A stretch of DNA of 64,000 nucleotides, from NCBI GenBank assembly GCA_910585445.1, contig CAJUEK010000001.1:97360-161359 (forward strand). The letters run 5' to 3'. The DNA comes from an uncultured Bacteroidales bacterium (GTDB lineage: Bacteria; Bacteroidota; Bacteroidia; Bacteroidales; UBA932). Position numbers and translations under genes: made by a program. Under the pieces are notes generated by a model. It was not told the DNA's origin. It was given only the letters and a program-made list of their open reading frames with translations, and did no database searches. Shown in pieces: positions 8,380 to 18,619 of this stretch. The first letter of the stretch is position 1. Each line of letters opens with the position of its first letter.

Positions 8380-9327
8380 TCAATCCTCCTGAGGAAACTT
8401 AAGCATGGCAGAAATCGGATAATGGTCTGAGGCATATTGCACACCCAGATATACATCCCGGACTGTCCTATAGGAAAGGATGCCGAAACCGCTGCAAAAG
8501 ATATGGTCAATGACCGAGTCCGAAGTTCCCCATCCGTTGAACGTTCCGAGATTGTCCGTAACAGGGGCAGCGGCACGCACGTCTTCCATCACAAGCTTCA
8601 AAGGGTCGAATATCGCATCGGTCGTCTTCGAATTGAAATCCGCAGTCAGGATTGCAGGATAGCCCTCCGGATTCAATTCCCTCAGTTTGTCACAAATCAG
8701 CAGAATCGAATTTTCCCTTGCCAGCCTGGCCTGATGGTCAAGGTGAGTGTTCATATAGAAAAACTTCTCTCCCGTAGCTTTCACCTTGAATATAGCCCAA
8801 GTAGCAGTCCTGTAATAATTGGCATCCCAGCCCTTGGAGGGCACATCCGGAGTCTGTGAGAGCCAGAATGTGCCGGATTTCTCCATAGTCACCACGTCAC
8901 GTTTCCAGAATATCGACATATGCTCCCCTTTTTCTAAACCGTCTTCACGCCCTACGCCGACGGCATCATAATCAGGAAGCACCTGCCTCATATAGTCCAT
9001 CTGCTCTTTGATTGCCTCCTGAACACCGAAAACTGTAGGATTCTCCTTGGTCAGAAGCGGGCCTAGGGCCTTTTTGCGCAAGTCCCACGCATTCTTGGTA
9101 TTCTTGTCGCCAGTACCGACACGCACATTGAAAGATATGACTTTCACCTGGTCCACAGGCACATTGTCCGGGACGGTTTCTCCCGGCTCTTCATTGCCGA
9201 TATCCTCACCGGACCCGTCATAAACAAACTCAGGAATAAATCCGGAATTGTCCAAAGCCTTTCCGCATCCGGGAAAAGAACACAGGGACATGAAAACAAG
9301 GAATGAGAATAGAATCATCTTCTTCAT
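8380..9327 (-). CDS. Exported endonuclease/exonuclease/phosphatase-fold lipoprotein
   Basis: Exported hydrolase of the EEP superfamily (DNase I, sphingomyelinase and inositol-phosphatase-like). The preferred start is the ATG at 9327, which gives 'MKKMILFSF...' with a lipobox ending in 'FPGC'; the longer frame from 9363 adds residues unlike a signal peptide. Metal and catalytic motifs are 'VISFNVRVG', 'GVQEA', 'TADFNSKTTD', 'DHIF' and 'SDHYPISA', all in the family order and apparently intact. It is the last gene of the sigma/FecR/SusCD/DUF5689 operon, so its phosphodiester substrate is probably related to what the SusCD pair imports. Whether that is nucleic acid, phospholipid or another phosphodiester is not visible. 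Confidence 0.85.
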   Translation of the reverse strand: MKKMILFSFLVFMSLCSFPGCGKALDNSGFIPEFVYDGSGEDIGNEEPGETVPDNVPVDQVKVISFNVRVGTGDKNTKNAWDLRKKALGPLLTKENPTVFGVQEAIKEQMDYMRQVLPDYDAVGVGREDGLEKGEHMSIFWKRDVVTMEKSGTFWLSQTPDVPSKGWDANYYRTATWAIFKVKATGEKFFYMNTHLDHQARLARENSILLICDKLRELNPEGYPAILTADFNSKTTDAIFDPLKLVMEDVRAAAPVTDNLGTFNGWGTSDSVIDHIFCSGFGILSYRTVRDVYLGVQYASDHYPISAMLKFPQED

Positions 9328-9340
9328 ATTGAAAGTATTA

Positions 9341-11581
9341 TTATTCTGAAACAAGTATATCATCTATAAACCAGCGGGAAAACTCCCCGTCAGCAGGTGC
9401 GCTTGTGAATTTTATCTGCGTATTCTCCGTTGCGCCGACGATGTTCAACGAGAATGTCCTGAAAGAATCAACAGGAAGCCCAGAGACGGTTGCCAATGTA
9501 TTTCCGTTTACAGTACCGCCCCCTATTATCTCCACGACGGCCGAGGTTATGTCTGGACGGCCGACATCAGGAGTGCTCGCAGATGCATTAGGCCTTATGG
9601 CAGGGGTACGGTATGCGCATGCCTTGAAAGACAGGGAAAAATCACCGGAACGCCCCAATGCCGGAGTCAGCAGGGAACCTTTCTCGTTTACATAGACTGT
9701 CCTGCTTGAGGCACTTTCGGTGTTGACGAAGCCAATTTGCGCATAGCCTGGACGCTCCATGACCTTAGACCCGGACATTCCACGGCTCTTTTCCGCTGGC
9801 CACGATGAAATCTCCCCGGCACAATAATTCGCAAGCCCGCCGAGCCTGTCACCGATGAAATAATCCATTCCGGCAACAAGATTGTCGAAAGGTTCGAAAT
9901 AAACGGCTCCGGAAGGCACCGGAGTATCCCCCGACTGCTCATGTGACAGGATGATTGCCGAATGCAGGCACACATAGCAAGACGAGCCGTGTCCGTCAGC
10001 ACCCTTATAACCATCTGTCCCGTCAGAGCCTTGAGGCACAAGCTTTATATAAAGCATAGACCCGGCAGGCAAAGATGCAGGCAAGCTTACAGGAACGGTG
10101 AAATACCAATAATTGCTTCCTCCGGCCTTAGGTTTCAGGATAACGATTCTTCCTGCCTCCTGCCAGTCTGACTTGTCACAGGACCAGAACACGGCCCACT
10201 CCCCGAGAGTGTATTTGTTGTTGGCGGTCAATCCGAAAGAGACATTGAAATCCTTAGGCATTTCCATCTGCAAAGGCACATTAAGCAGCCATCCGCATTC
10301 TGCAGTAGGAACAGTCTTGCAGTCAAGGGAAACGAAGCCTGAAGTGTTAAGGTTGTCATGCGCCCCTGCCTCAGCCCAGAAATTAGGGCCGTAAATCTTG
10401 GATGCATCCGAACCGTATGCAGTAACTTCAAGTGACACTCCCTTTGTCTCGTCAGAATCTCTTGCGATGACGCCCTGAAGGAGCTTTGAAGAAGCATTAT
10501 AGCTCAAGTTGAACCAGTCGATATATTTCGGCGTCTTGTTCGTCTGCTCCTTACAGTAGAAAGAGAAAACATAAGGCAGTTTGCGGATTCCGGCCTTTAC
10601 TCCGATGCGCATGTCAGACAAGGCTACATCAGACTTGCGCATAGGCCATATTCCAGGAACGGCTGCTGCCCCGCCTGCGATTCCCGCTACGGTCCCGGCA
10701 CCCTCGCGATAGCTTTCTACCGCAAACACGGCTTCTTCCCCGACCATAAGACGAAGATTGTCCGCATCTTCATTTTCAAACAATGGGGAAGCACCCAATG
10801 TTCCTCCGAGATAATCGGAAGTCACCTGAAAGCCGTCCAGCTTGACAAGCATCGACTCATAAAGCCCGTCCGCCAAATCGGCAAAGTTTATCATATGGGG
10901 CTTGACATTTATAGGAGTGCTTTCTGTCCTTGAAGGCACAGTGGCCGGAGAAACTGTGAGGAATCCGTCCACATTGCGTCCCAGCACGGCCTTGTCCAGT
11001 TCTACCGCAACCTCCTCACCGCACGCAAACGCCTCATATTCACCATCAAAGAAAACCGTTATGCCTGAATAGGGCTGCGAGAAAGAATCTTCGACAGCAA
11101 ATGAACCTGCCGGCCAGTTTCCGCTTTCAGAATCAGTGACCACAAAGCCTTTAATCCTGGTTCCTGCTGCCTCAACAGTCACCTGCTCCCCCATTTTTTC
11201 CATCTGCCTGAGCGCACTGACAGATATGAATCCGTCAGACTTCACCCCGGCCTGCATAACCGTAATGTCACGGCTTATCGAACCGTCGGATGTTTCTACG
11301 GCAATGCGTCCGGTACGCTCTTCCCCATCATTTGCAGCTACATCAAGCACAAAGCCGGACGAACCGACAAATTCCGTGACAGACGGCACAATCCAGTCAA
11401 CAGATGACCATCTGACTTTCCATGCAGTATTGCTGCCAACCTTCACGTCATAGTCCGCGCCCATGGAAGGGGCCACAATGACATCCTTGTCCAAGGTCAG
11501 TGACTGCATAGGCATATCAGGCCCTTCCTGGCATGAAACAGCCAGCATAAGGAAAAACAACCAAATTATAGTATTTCTCAT
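9341..11581 (-). CDS. DUF5689 multidomain lipoprotein
   Basis: Surface or periplasmic lipoprotein (lipobox 'MLAVSC') of about 746 residues from the ATG at 11581; longer in-frame starts overlap the end of the SusD gene and are less likely. A BACON-like Ig domain ('SNTAWKVRWSSVDWI' ... 'ITVMQAG') is followed by a DUF5689 OB-fold-like region ('IKGFVVTDSESGNW', 'AVEDSF', 'ITVFF'). A central beta-rich segment follows, then a C-terminal jelly-roll-like module beginning 'VYFEPFDN' and ending 'RWFIDDILVSE', typical of choice-of-anchor or carbohydrate-binding folds. DUF5689 proteins commonly sit beside EEP-fold proteins after SusCD pairs. A binding role is likely; the ligand is unknown. Confidence 0.75.
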   Translation of the reverse strand: MRNTIIWLFFLMLAVSCQEGPDMPMQSLTLDKDVIVAPSMGADYDVKVGSNTAWKVRWSSVDWIVPSVTEFVGSSGFVLDVAANDGEERTGRIAVETSDGSISRDITVMQAGVKSDGFISVSALRQMEKMGEQVTVEAAGTRIKGFVVTDSESGNWPAGSFAVEDSFSQPYSGITVFFDGEYEAFACGEEVAVELDKAVLGRNVDGFLTVSPATVPSRTESTPINVKPHMINFADLADGLYESMLVKLDGFQVTSDYLGGTLGASPLFENEDADNLRLMVGEEAVFAVESYREGAGTVAGIAGGAAAVPGIWPMRKSDVALSDMRIGVKAGIRKLPYVFSFYCKEQTNKTPKYIDWFNLSYNASSKLLQGVIARDSDETKGVSLEVTAYGSDASKIYGPNFWAEAGAHDNLNTSGFVSLDCKTVPTAECGWLLNVPLQMEMPKDFNVSFGLTANNKYTLGEWAVFWSCDKSDWQEAGRIVILKPKAGGSNYWYFTVPVSLPASLPAGSMLYIKLVPQGSDGTDGYKGADGHGSSCYVCLHSAIILSHEQSGDTPVPSGAVYFEPFDNLVAGMDYFIGDRLGGLANYCAGEISSWPAEKSRGMSGSKVMERPGYAQIGFVNTESASSRTVYVNEKGSLLTPALGRSGDFSLSFKACAYRTPAIRPNASASTPDVGRPDITSAVVEIIGGGTVNGNTLATVSGLPVDSFRTFSLNIVGATENTQIKFTSAPADGEFSRWFIDDILVSE

Positions 11582-11612
11582 ATTTCCAATCATTTTCATT
11601 TCATACACCTGT

Positions 11613-13361
11613 TCATTCACAGCTGAGGCCGTCCTCCCAATTCGGGTTCTGCTTAATGGCTCCTTGCGTGAGAACTATGTCCTTGGTCGGAATCGGATAC
11701 AGATAATCCTTGCTCTCATCGAATTTACGGGCAATGTCGCCATGGCAAGTAATGTATCCATGGAAAGACAGGTTGGCTTCCGCAAGTGAGACATATACGA
11801 CACCCTGCTGCTCGGCCGGCTTAGCCCCCTCATAAATCACATAGTCAATGGTTCCGTTCCCGTCCAAATCATATTGTCCGGGACCCGGAAAGTACATCCC
11901 GTAGAAAGGTCTCTCGAATCGCTTGCCGGCTTTCCACCTCATGATGTCCCAATAGCGGAATCCTTCCGCAAAAAGTTCCACGGTCCTTTCTCTTCTGATT
12001 TCGAGAATCACTCCGGCATTCGGCCCGCTTACGCCGGAGTACCCGGTCACAGGGTCTGAAAGATAGCCGTCAGGAGAAGCATTTGCAGCATCCATGCTGA
12101 GCATTCCTGTCATCCCGGCACGCCTGCGGAGCATATTTACCGTAGCGTCCAAATCACCCTGCGACAAGGTTCCCAGCTCGGCTTTCGCCTCTGCAAGATT
12201 CAGCATGACCTCCGCCGTCCTGAAAATAGGCAAATCATTCTCAGAAGACTTATAGGAATCATATTTGGACTCACCGACATATTTGATTATCTGATAGCCA
12301 GTCATTGTCGCGGCCATGTCAGGAGCAAGGGCCAGGCTTGTTCCTATACGTTTGTACCCAGGTGTCCTTATGGTCTGTGCAAGCCTCGGGTCGCGGTCCG
12401 CCGTCTCTTCCGCAAAATTCATTTTCTCATATCCCGGCTTGTCGGTGAACCGCGTCCCGTCTTTCATGAGATACATGTTCACGACATCTTTTGCCATTCC
12501 CGGCCGTCCCATAGAAAGTGAGGTATAACGCCCGTTGGAGTCATGAACCAATCCGAGTGCGGACGCGTAGGCCCTTGACAAGATGATTTCCGTCCTGTCT
12601 GAATTGAGCATGGCAAACAAATCCCTATACGGCATGCTTCCCTCTGAATACAGCCCGTATCCTGAAGTCTTTATGAAAGTCTCAGAAGCGCTTACTGCTT
12701 CAATGAGGCATTCTTCCCAGCCGTCAAGGCCATGATATTTCCGGAATGTCCCTTCAAACAGAAAAATACGTGACTTCAGAGCAAGCGCAGTCCATTTAGT
12801 CACACTATAGACATCTTTTGACGCCGGCAGATTGTCTATGGCGAAATCTATGTCCGCAAGTATGTTCCGCATGACATCCATGCGGTCGTCACGTCCTTTG
12901 TAGAGAGCCTTGTCGTCCGCATCAAGAGGAACGTCAACCCAGGGCACATCCCCGAAACGCCTCACCTTCTCGAAATAAAAAAACGCCCGGAAAAAGCGGG
13001 CCACGCCGACATAACGGTTTCTCACATTTACGTCACGGCATTGTCCGGAATGCTCTATGAAGAAATTGATGTCACGGAGCTTGTCCCAGTTCCATGCCGA
13101 TGAGGTTGCGGGAACGGTCCTGTTTCCTATGACTTCATTGGACAGCCCGAGAGGAATGATGTAATCGGCATCTTCAGTATAAATCGCGCTTCCTTCCGGC
13201 AGGATGGTATAGAACTCATTAGTATAAAGACGGCATTCCGTCTCTGTAGTGAAATATTTTTCAGGGGTAAGTTCGTCTTTCGGAACTCTTGTCAGGAAAT
13301 CATCACAAGACGCCAAGACCAAAAGGCTAAGTGCAAAAACGGTTTTCCTGCAGCCCGGCAT
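11613..13361 (-). CDS. SusD/RagB family nutrient-binding lipoprotein (sigma-controlled locus)
   Basis: Outer-membrane surface lipoprotein that caps its partner SusC transporter. The ATG at 13361 gives 'MPGCRKTVFALSLLVLASCDDFL' with a clear lipobox; an in-frame ATG at 13394 adds 11 residues and cannot be excluded. SusD hallmarks are 'DFLTRVPKDELTPEKYF' after the lipid anchor, TPR-like helices ('VARFFRAFFYFEKVRRFGDVPW', 'KSRIFLFEGTFRKY'), 'EVMLNLAEAKAELG' and 'ERTVELFAEGFRYWDIMRW'. It lies 12 bases downstream of its SusC and 31 bases upstream of the DUF5689 gene. It shares little with the mannan-locus SusD at 39628, consistent with a different ligand. Confidence 0.92.
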   Translation of the reverse strand: MPGCRKTVFALSLLVLASCDDFLTRVPKDELTPEKYFTTETECRLYTNEFYTILPEGSAIYTEDADYIIPLGLSNEVIGNRTVPATSSAWNWDKLRDINFFIEHSGQCRDVNVRNRYVGVARFFRAFFYFEKVRRFGDVPWVDVPLDADDKALYKGRDDRMDVMRNILADIDFAIDNLPASKDVYSVTKWTALALKSRIFLFEGTFRKYHGLDGWEECLIEAVSASETFIKTSGYGLYSEGSMPYRDLFAMLNSDRTEIILSRAYASALGLVHDSNGRYTSLSMGRPGMAKDVVNMYLMKDGTRFTDKPGYEKMNFAEETADRDPRLAQTIRTPGYKRIGTSLALAPDMAATMTGYQIIKYVGESKYDSYKSSENDLPIFRTAEVMLNLAEAKAELGTLSQGDLDATVNMLRRRAGMTGMLSMDAANASPDGYLSDPVTGYSGVSGPNAGVILEIRRERTVELFAEGFRYWDIMRWKAGKRFERPFYGMYFPGPGQYDLDGNGTIDYVIYEGAKPAEQQGVVYVSLAEANLSFHGYITCHGDIARKFDESKDYLYPIPTKDIVLTQGAIKQNPNWEDGLSCE

Positions 13362-13405
13362 AATTATGCCCCCAATTTTAATGTACGGTTTCATATTTCC
13401 TTTGA

Positions 13406-16400
13406 TTAAAAGTCCAGTGTCACGCCAAATGAGAATGTCTTGTAGAAAGAATATGTGTCACCATTCTTGTCGCTGGCCACGGCAAGGAATTCCGGGTCGG
13501 CATATTTCGAGTGAAGCGGACTCGTGTACCAGAGATTCTCACCGCTGAAATATATCCTCAGATTGCTTATCCCGGCCTTTGCGAGAGCCTTTGCCGGAAC
13601 GGTATATCCGAAAGTCAGGTTTTTCAGGCGCAGATAGGCAAGATTCTGCAGATAGCGGTCATTGGTATAGTACAACGAGCCTGCATTAAGCGCAGAGTAC
13701 CCCCTGGCACGTGGGAAATACGCATCAGGATTAGTCTCAGACCAGACCTGCGACATGAAGTCCCGGCCGACAAACGTAGTGTAAGGCCTTGAATATGGTC
13801 CCCAGAACCGCTGGTTGTCAGAACCCGGATACCAGTCCTGATGACCGATTCCCTGAAAGAATACCGAAAAGTCGAAGCCGAAGAAACTGAATCCGGCATT
13901 GAATCCATACAGGAATCTCGGCTGCGAGTTTCCAATCACTTCACGGTCTCCCGGGTCGTCAAGAGTGGAGCTTCCGAATGTGAGCACATTGTTCCCGTCA
14001 AGGTCAAGATACCTCATGTCTCCTCCGCGGACTCCCTTGCCATAATCTCCGACCGACTCATAATAGTCCTTGCAGACCTGTGACATGTCGATTTTTGCGG
14101 CATATGCGGCAGCCTCTTCATCATTTGCGAACAGGCCGCCTACACGGAATCCCCAGATTTCGCCGAGCTGCTTTCCGACATACGGCTCCGATATGATTCC
14201 GGACGGATTGTCCGCCTTTGTATATCGTGCCGTATAATCCGCCAGATTACCTCCGATGCTATAATCAAAGCGGTGTCCCCCTATCATGAACGAGTCTTTC
14301 CATCCTATCTGTATTTCCCATCCCCTGGTCCTTATGTCATTCGCATTCACCTTAGGCTCTGTGGCGCCATATATTGAAGGGAGCTGCTTGCCTATGGTAA
14401 GGATTCCCTTTGTGTCACGGATATACATGTCACCGGAAAAAGTCAGCCTGTCTTTCAGGAAGCCGAGGTCAAGGCCGATGTTTTTCGTAACGACAGTCTC
14501 CCAGGTTCCGGACGAGACAGGGTCATCCACTACAGCATGACCGGCAAGAGATTGTCCGTCAAAAGTATAGCTCATATTACCCTTGGTATCAACTGTCTGA
14601 TAATAATCATAATATCCGATATTCTGGTTTCCGAGAGAACCATAGGAAATCCTTATCTTGGCATTGTTCATTACCGGCTTGACCTGAGCCATGAAAGGCT
14701 CTTCAGACAGGCGCCATGCAGCCGAAACAGACGGGAAGAAGCCCCATCTATGCCCTTTCAGGAAGCGTGAGGAACCGTCATAACGCCCGTTAATCTCAAA
14801 AAGGTAACGTGATTTCCAATCATATGTGAAACGCCAGAACAGTCCCGCCAGGGCATACTCATCAACGCCTCCGGTCAATGTGCTGACTTCTCCCGTGGCA
14901 AGATTGAAATCTGAGAGTTCTTCTGAGATAAGGTCATTCCTCCTGACTGACAAGTCTTTATAGTGGCGCGCCTCATAATTGAATCCTGCCGTTCCGGTGA
15001 AATGGTGCGCATCTTTCCATGTGTTGTCATATGCGAGATAGGCATTCGCAACATAATTGTTCTGTTCATATACGGTATCGCTCAACCTGTCACGGAAAGC
15101 GCTCAAGGCTTCAGTGCTTATCTCACCGGGATACATCGAATATTCCACCGTAGCATCCCTGTATTCTTTCCTTATATAGCCGAATTTGTATGAGAAATCC
15201 GCGTTGAAGGAAAAATGCTTCGTGATGTCCGCCTTGAGATTCCATGACGAGGTAATTTCAGCAGTCCTCTGCCTGCCCCATTGCTTTCCTTTGAGAAGCA
15301 TAGCGCTGTATCCGTCCATGATATAGTGTGACGAGGAGTTCGTCAGGACCGTATGCGACACGGCTGTGCCGTCCGGATTCATAGGGACAAAGCTGGCAAG
15401 CGCATGCAAAGTGGCCTTCCTGTAATTGTTTCCATGATAGAAATAAGTCCCGTTAAAGAATTTGTTGTTCGAGGTCAGCCTTAGCCAAGGACGGATGCGG
15501 ATGTCGATTTTTGCCCTGGCATTGAACGATTCATAATTGTCCGGTCCGACACGGAATATTCCCTCCTGGCGGTAATAGCGGCCGCTCACCATATATGATA
15601 CATTCTTGGAGCCTCCCGTAACGCTTACATTATAGTCCTGGGTAGGGCGCGAGTCGTCAAACATATAGTTATACCAGTCAAAATTGGCCAGATACACGTA
15701 AGAAAGACGTCCGTTCCTCATCTCGGTCACGACCCACGGGCGCTCCGGGTTTTCAGTCTTGTCGTTCCTGCGTTCCCACAGTCTCTGATAATCATAGGAG
15801 GTATAGCTTGTATATGGGACTCCTCCTTTTGTGGACATGAAAAGGTCGGCGATATATGCGGAATAATATCCCCTCGTCTCATAGTCCGTGCTCGAGGTAT
15901 TGTCCGATATGGAGAACCTCGCGCTGGCGGACACTTTCGGAGCGGCATCGAATTTTCCGCCCTTGGTTGTCACGAGTATCACTCCGAACGCTCCCCTTGC
16001 TCCATAAATCGCGGCGGAGGAGGCATCCTTCAGCACTGATATCGACTCGATGTCATTGGAGTTGATTCTGTCAAGATATGTTTCCACGCCATCCACCAAT
16101 ATAAGAGGAGAACCTCCGTTCGGAGATGTGTTTCCGCGTATGTTGAAATTCGCCCCGGCACCCGGACGGCCGGAACTTTGGGTCACATTCAGGTTAGGTA
16201 TCACGCCTTGAAGGGCCTGGCCAACACTTGCCACCGGCCTGTCTTTCAGGGTCTCCTCGGAAATGGCAGAAACAGCACCCGTAAGGTTGACCTTTTTCTG
16301 AACGCCGTATCCGACAACGACAGATTCTGAAAGCAGCTCTGAATCATCCCTAAGCACGATTTCGAACCAGGTACGTGTTCCGACAGGAACTGTTTCATCC

Positions 16401-16984
16401 ACAAACCCTATGAATGAAAAAGTTGCCGCAGCAGAGCCTGAAGGGGCTTCCGGAAGAAGAAGGCTGAATCTGCCGTCAATTCCGGCATTGCTTCCGTAAA
16501 GGCGTCCTTTATACCTGACCGTCACAGACGCACCGGCAAGAGGCTCACCCGCGGAATCGGTAATGAGGCCGGCTATCTGATATCCGGTATGCGCCGATGC
16601 TCCGGACGAAGACAGTTCTTTTCCGCTCCTTGCATTTTCATCTTTGACAAGGATTATCTTCTTGTTTTCAAACCGGCATACGAATCCCGGCAAAATGTGT
16701 CTGACCACTGTTTCCACACTCTGGTTTTCTGCCGAGACAGACACAAGAGCTTTGGAATCGAAATCTGCATCATTGTAGAAAAAAGCCAGTTCCGTACTTT
16801 TCTCTATGCTTTTGAGCACCTCGCGGATTGTAACGTCCTGCATGTTCAAGGTGACCTTCGGGCCCTTGTCCTGAGCATGCAGCGGAACACTTCCGCCTCC
16901 CAGCATCCACATAAGAGCGATGCTGAGGAGAATGAATTTTCCTCCTTGCATATCGGTTATTTTAGTTGGTTTACAATCATTCAT
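13406..16984 (-). CDS. SusC/RagA TonB-dependent transporter with STN signalling domain
   Basis: TonB-dependent outer-membrane transporter of about 1190 residues. After the signal peptide it has an STN domain ('VTLNMQDVTIREVLKSIEKST'), which contacts the FecR anti-sigma factor in the periplasm. A CarboxypepD_reg-like domain follows ('IAGLITDSAGEPLAGASVTV'), then the plug with the SusC signature 'SESVVVGYGVQKKVNLTGAVS' and the barrel, ending in 'FGVTLDF'. The ATG at 16984 is preferred over an in-frame start at 17008. The STN domain and the adjacent sigma/anti-sigma genes show a transducer: substrate binding outside relieves FecR and frees the sigma factor. The mannan-locus SusC at 41395 lacks the STN domain. 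Confidence 0.93.
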   Translation of the reverse strand: MNDCKPTKITDMQGGKFILLSIALMWMLGGGSVPLHAQDKGPKVTLNMQDVTIREVLKSIEKSTELAFFYNDADFDSKALVSVSAENQSVETVVRHILPGFVCRFENKKIILVKDENARSGKELSSSGASAHTGYQIAGLITDSAGEPLAGASVTVRYKGRLYGSNAGIDGRFSLLLPEAPSGSAAATFSFIGFVDETVPVGTRTWFEIVLRDDSELLSESVVVGYGVQKKVNLTGAVSAISEETLKDRPVASVGQALQGVIPNLNVTQSSGRPGAGANFNIRGNTSPNGGSPLILVDGVETYLDRINSNDIESISVLKDASSAAIYGARGAFGVILVTTKGGKFDAAPKVSASARFSISDNTSSTDYETRGYYSAYIADLFMSTKGGVPYTSYTSYDYQRLWERRNDKTENPERPWVVTEMRNGRLSYVYLANFDWYNYMFDDSRPTQDYNVSVTGGSKNVSYMVSGRYYRQEGIFRVGPDNYESFNARAKIDIRIRPWLRLTSNNKFFNGTYFYHGNNYRKATLHALASFVPMNPDGTAVSHTVLTNSSSHYIMDGYSAMLLKGKQWGRQRTAEITSSWNLKADITKHFSFNADFSYKFGYIRKEYRDATVEYSMYPGEISTEALSAFRDRLSDTVYEQNNYVANAYLAYDNTWKDAHHFTGTAGFNYEARHYKDLSVRRNDLISEELSDFNLATGEVSTLTGGVDEYALAGLFWRFTYDWKSRYLFEINGRYDGSSRFLKGHRWGFFPSVSAAWRLSEEPFMAQVKPVMNNAKIRISYGSLGNQNIGYYDYYQTVDTKGNMSYTFDGQSLAGHAVVDDPVSSGTWETVVTKNIGLDLGFLKDRLTFSGDMYIRDTKGILTIGKQLPSIYGATEPKVNANDIRTRGWEIQIGWKDSFMIGGHRFDYSIGGNLADYTARYTKADNPSGIISEPYVGKQLGEIWGFRVGGLFANDEEAAAYAAKIDMSQVCKDYYESVGDYGKGVRGGDMRYLDLDGNNVLTFGSSTLDDPGDREVIGNSQPRFLYGFNAGFSFFGFDFSVFFQGIGHQDWYPGSDNQRFWGPYSRPYTTFVGRDFMSQVWSETNPDAYFPRARGYSALNAGSLYYTNDRYLQNLAYLRLKNLTFGYTVPAKALAKAGISNLRIYFSGENLWYTSPLHSKYADPEFLAVASDKNGDTYSFYKTFSFGVTLDF

Positions 16985-17012
16985 GCCCCAAGACGTCTTG
17001 CAGGGCATGTAA

Positions 17013-17987
17013 TCAGTTGATTGACGGTGTTATTGTTATATGGCCATTTTTGTCTGAATTGCAGGTAACCTTGGCAAGATGCCCTATGGCATCAAGTATT
17101 TCAGAGAGAGGTTCCTGACGGACAGTGAACGAAAGTTTTGTTCCGGACGCAAAGGCTGCATCCGAGCAGGATATGTCAGCATTGTACCAGTGGCAAAGCG
17201 TCTCACATATGTCATAAAGCGATGTACCGCTGAATACAAGCTTATCCCCTATCCATGAGGTATGGTTGGAAGATTTTATCTGACTGCGCGAATATGTTGA
17301 AGCGGCCTTGTCGTATGTGATGGACTGTTCCGGCTTAAGGAGCACGCCCTTGGAAAGCCCCGGACCCTGCGCCATGATAGACCCTTCCTGAAGATATGCG
17401 GACACTTTTTCCGGTCCATATGCCGTGACCGTAAATTCCGTGCCCAGCACCGTTATGTCCATGTCATATGCCTCAACGACAAAAGGATGCGACTCATTTT
17501 TGCTTACATCGAAGAAACCTTCTCCCTCAAGACGGACTTTTCTTGTCCTTCCGTCCAGATTACCGGAATAATAAAGGCGGCTGCCCCTGTTGAGCCATAC
17601 ACTCGAGCCGTCAGGAAGAATGAAATGCCCTTTTGCGCTGTCGGAAGAAGCAAGGCAGGTTTCCGTAACATTTCCTGTCGCAAACTGGACAACTGAGATG
17701 ACAGCAAACACAACGGCTGCAGCTGATGTAAGCCAAAGAAGCCTGCGCCTGACACGGCCCGGACGCATCTTTTCTTTTCCCAAGGCATCAGCCAGAACGT
17801 CCTCGGCAGCCGGCAGGCATGACAAATCCGTTTCAGGAATGCAGTTCCAGATGTCCTCAAGGGCCTCATGCTTTTCCTGCCAGTCCTCCTGGTCCGTCAT
17901 CCATGTCTCAAAACTGCCTTTTACAGGCTCCGGGACGTCATTTTTAAGATATACATCCATTATTTCCCTTATTGTCTTCCGTGTCAT
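17013..17987 (-). CDS. FecR family anti-sigma factor
   Basis: A 324-residue inner-membrane anti-sigma factor. The N-terminal cytoplasmic part binds the sigma factor. One membrane helix lies near residues 83-105 ('LLWLTSAAAVVFAVISVVQF'). The periplasmic FecR domain follows ('GHFILPDGSSVWLNRGSRLYY...EGEGFFDV', then 'VLGTEFTV'), and the C-terminal DUF4974 domain ('KLSFTVRQEPLSEILDAIGHLA') is the partner of the transporter's STN domain. Position between sigma and SusC genes, same strand, gives the standard order of the family. Confidence 0.93.
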   Translation of the reverse strand: MTRKTIREIMDVYLKNDVPEPVKGSFETWMTDQEDWQEKHEALEDIWNCIPETDLSCLPAAEDVLADALGKEKMRPGRVRRRLLWLTSAAAVVFAVISVVQFATGNVTETCLASSDSAKGHFILPDGSSVWLNRGSRLYYSGNLDGRTRKVRLEGEGFFDVSKNESHPFVVEAYDMDITVLGTEFTVTAYGPEKVSAYLQEGSIMAQGPGLSKGVLLKPEQSITYDKAASTYSRSQIKSSNHTSWIGDKLVFSGTSLYDICETLCHWYNADISCSDAAFASGTKLSFTVRQEPLSEILDAIGHLAKVTCNSDKNGHITITPSIN

Positions 17988-18070
17988 TATGATGCTCGTT
18001 TTAATAGATGACGGATAAAGTCCTGATTACGCACAAGCGGTATATAAAATTTTCGGACAGCATGTCATGC

Positions 18071-18619
18071 TCAGACGCGGGCCAAGACTGCCCTTATGTC
18101 GGCAAGGGCATTGGTGACATGATTCTCTACGGTACGGATGCTTATTCCGAGCATTTCCGCTATCTCACTGTTCGGCAAGCCTTTATATCGGCTCATGGAA
18201 AAGACCTTGCGCCTCTGTTCCGGCATAGCCTCAACGGCAGACCATATAAGAAGCTGCAAGTCATGCAGGTTTACCTTTTCATCTACATATGACCGGAATT
18301 CCTCCTGGCACATGAGCTGGCGTGCCACATATTTCCGGTTTATGGCATTGCTCTCATACAGGTCAAGGACAGCATTCTTGGACATCCTGAACAGGTACGA
18401 TGAAAATGAGTCCACTTTTGATATGACCTCCCTGCGGCACCAGACTTTCACAAAGATGTCGTGGACCAGGTCTTTTGCGGCATCTTCATCCTTTGTCATG
18501 GAACGTATGAACGAAAAACATTTTCCCGCATATTTCTTATACAATGCGGCAAATGCATTCCTGTCACGCCCTTGTATGACAAGGGCTTCCAACAATTCTT
18601 TTTCGTTCTTTTCCATCAT
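18071..18619 (-). CDS. ECF RNA polymerase sigma-70 factor (Bacteroidota type)
   Basis: ECF sigma factor with region 2 ('AFAALYKKYAGKCFSFIRSM', 'DLVHDIFVKVW', 'FSSYLFRMSKN') and region 4 ('MPEQRRKVFSMSRYKGLPNSEIAEMLGISIRTVENHV'), separated by the usual short linker and without extra domains. The Met at 18619 ('MMEKNEKELLEAL') fits the family start; an upstream in-frame Met at 18661 would add 14 atypical residues. It heads the operon with FecR, SusC and SusD and should direct transcription of that operon when FecR releases it. Confidence 0.92.
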   Translation of the reverse strand: MMEKNEKELLEALVIQGRDRNAFAALYKKYAGKCFSFIRSMTKDEDAAKDLVHDIFVKVWCRREVISKVDSFSSYLFRMSKNAVLDLYESNAINRKYVARQLMCQEEFRSYVDEKVNLHDLQLLIWSAVEAMPEQRRKVFSMSRYKGLPNSEIAEMLGISIRTVENHVTNALADIRAVLARV

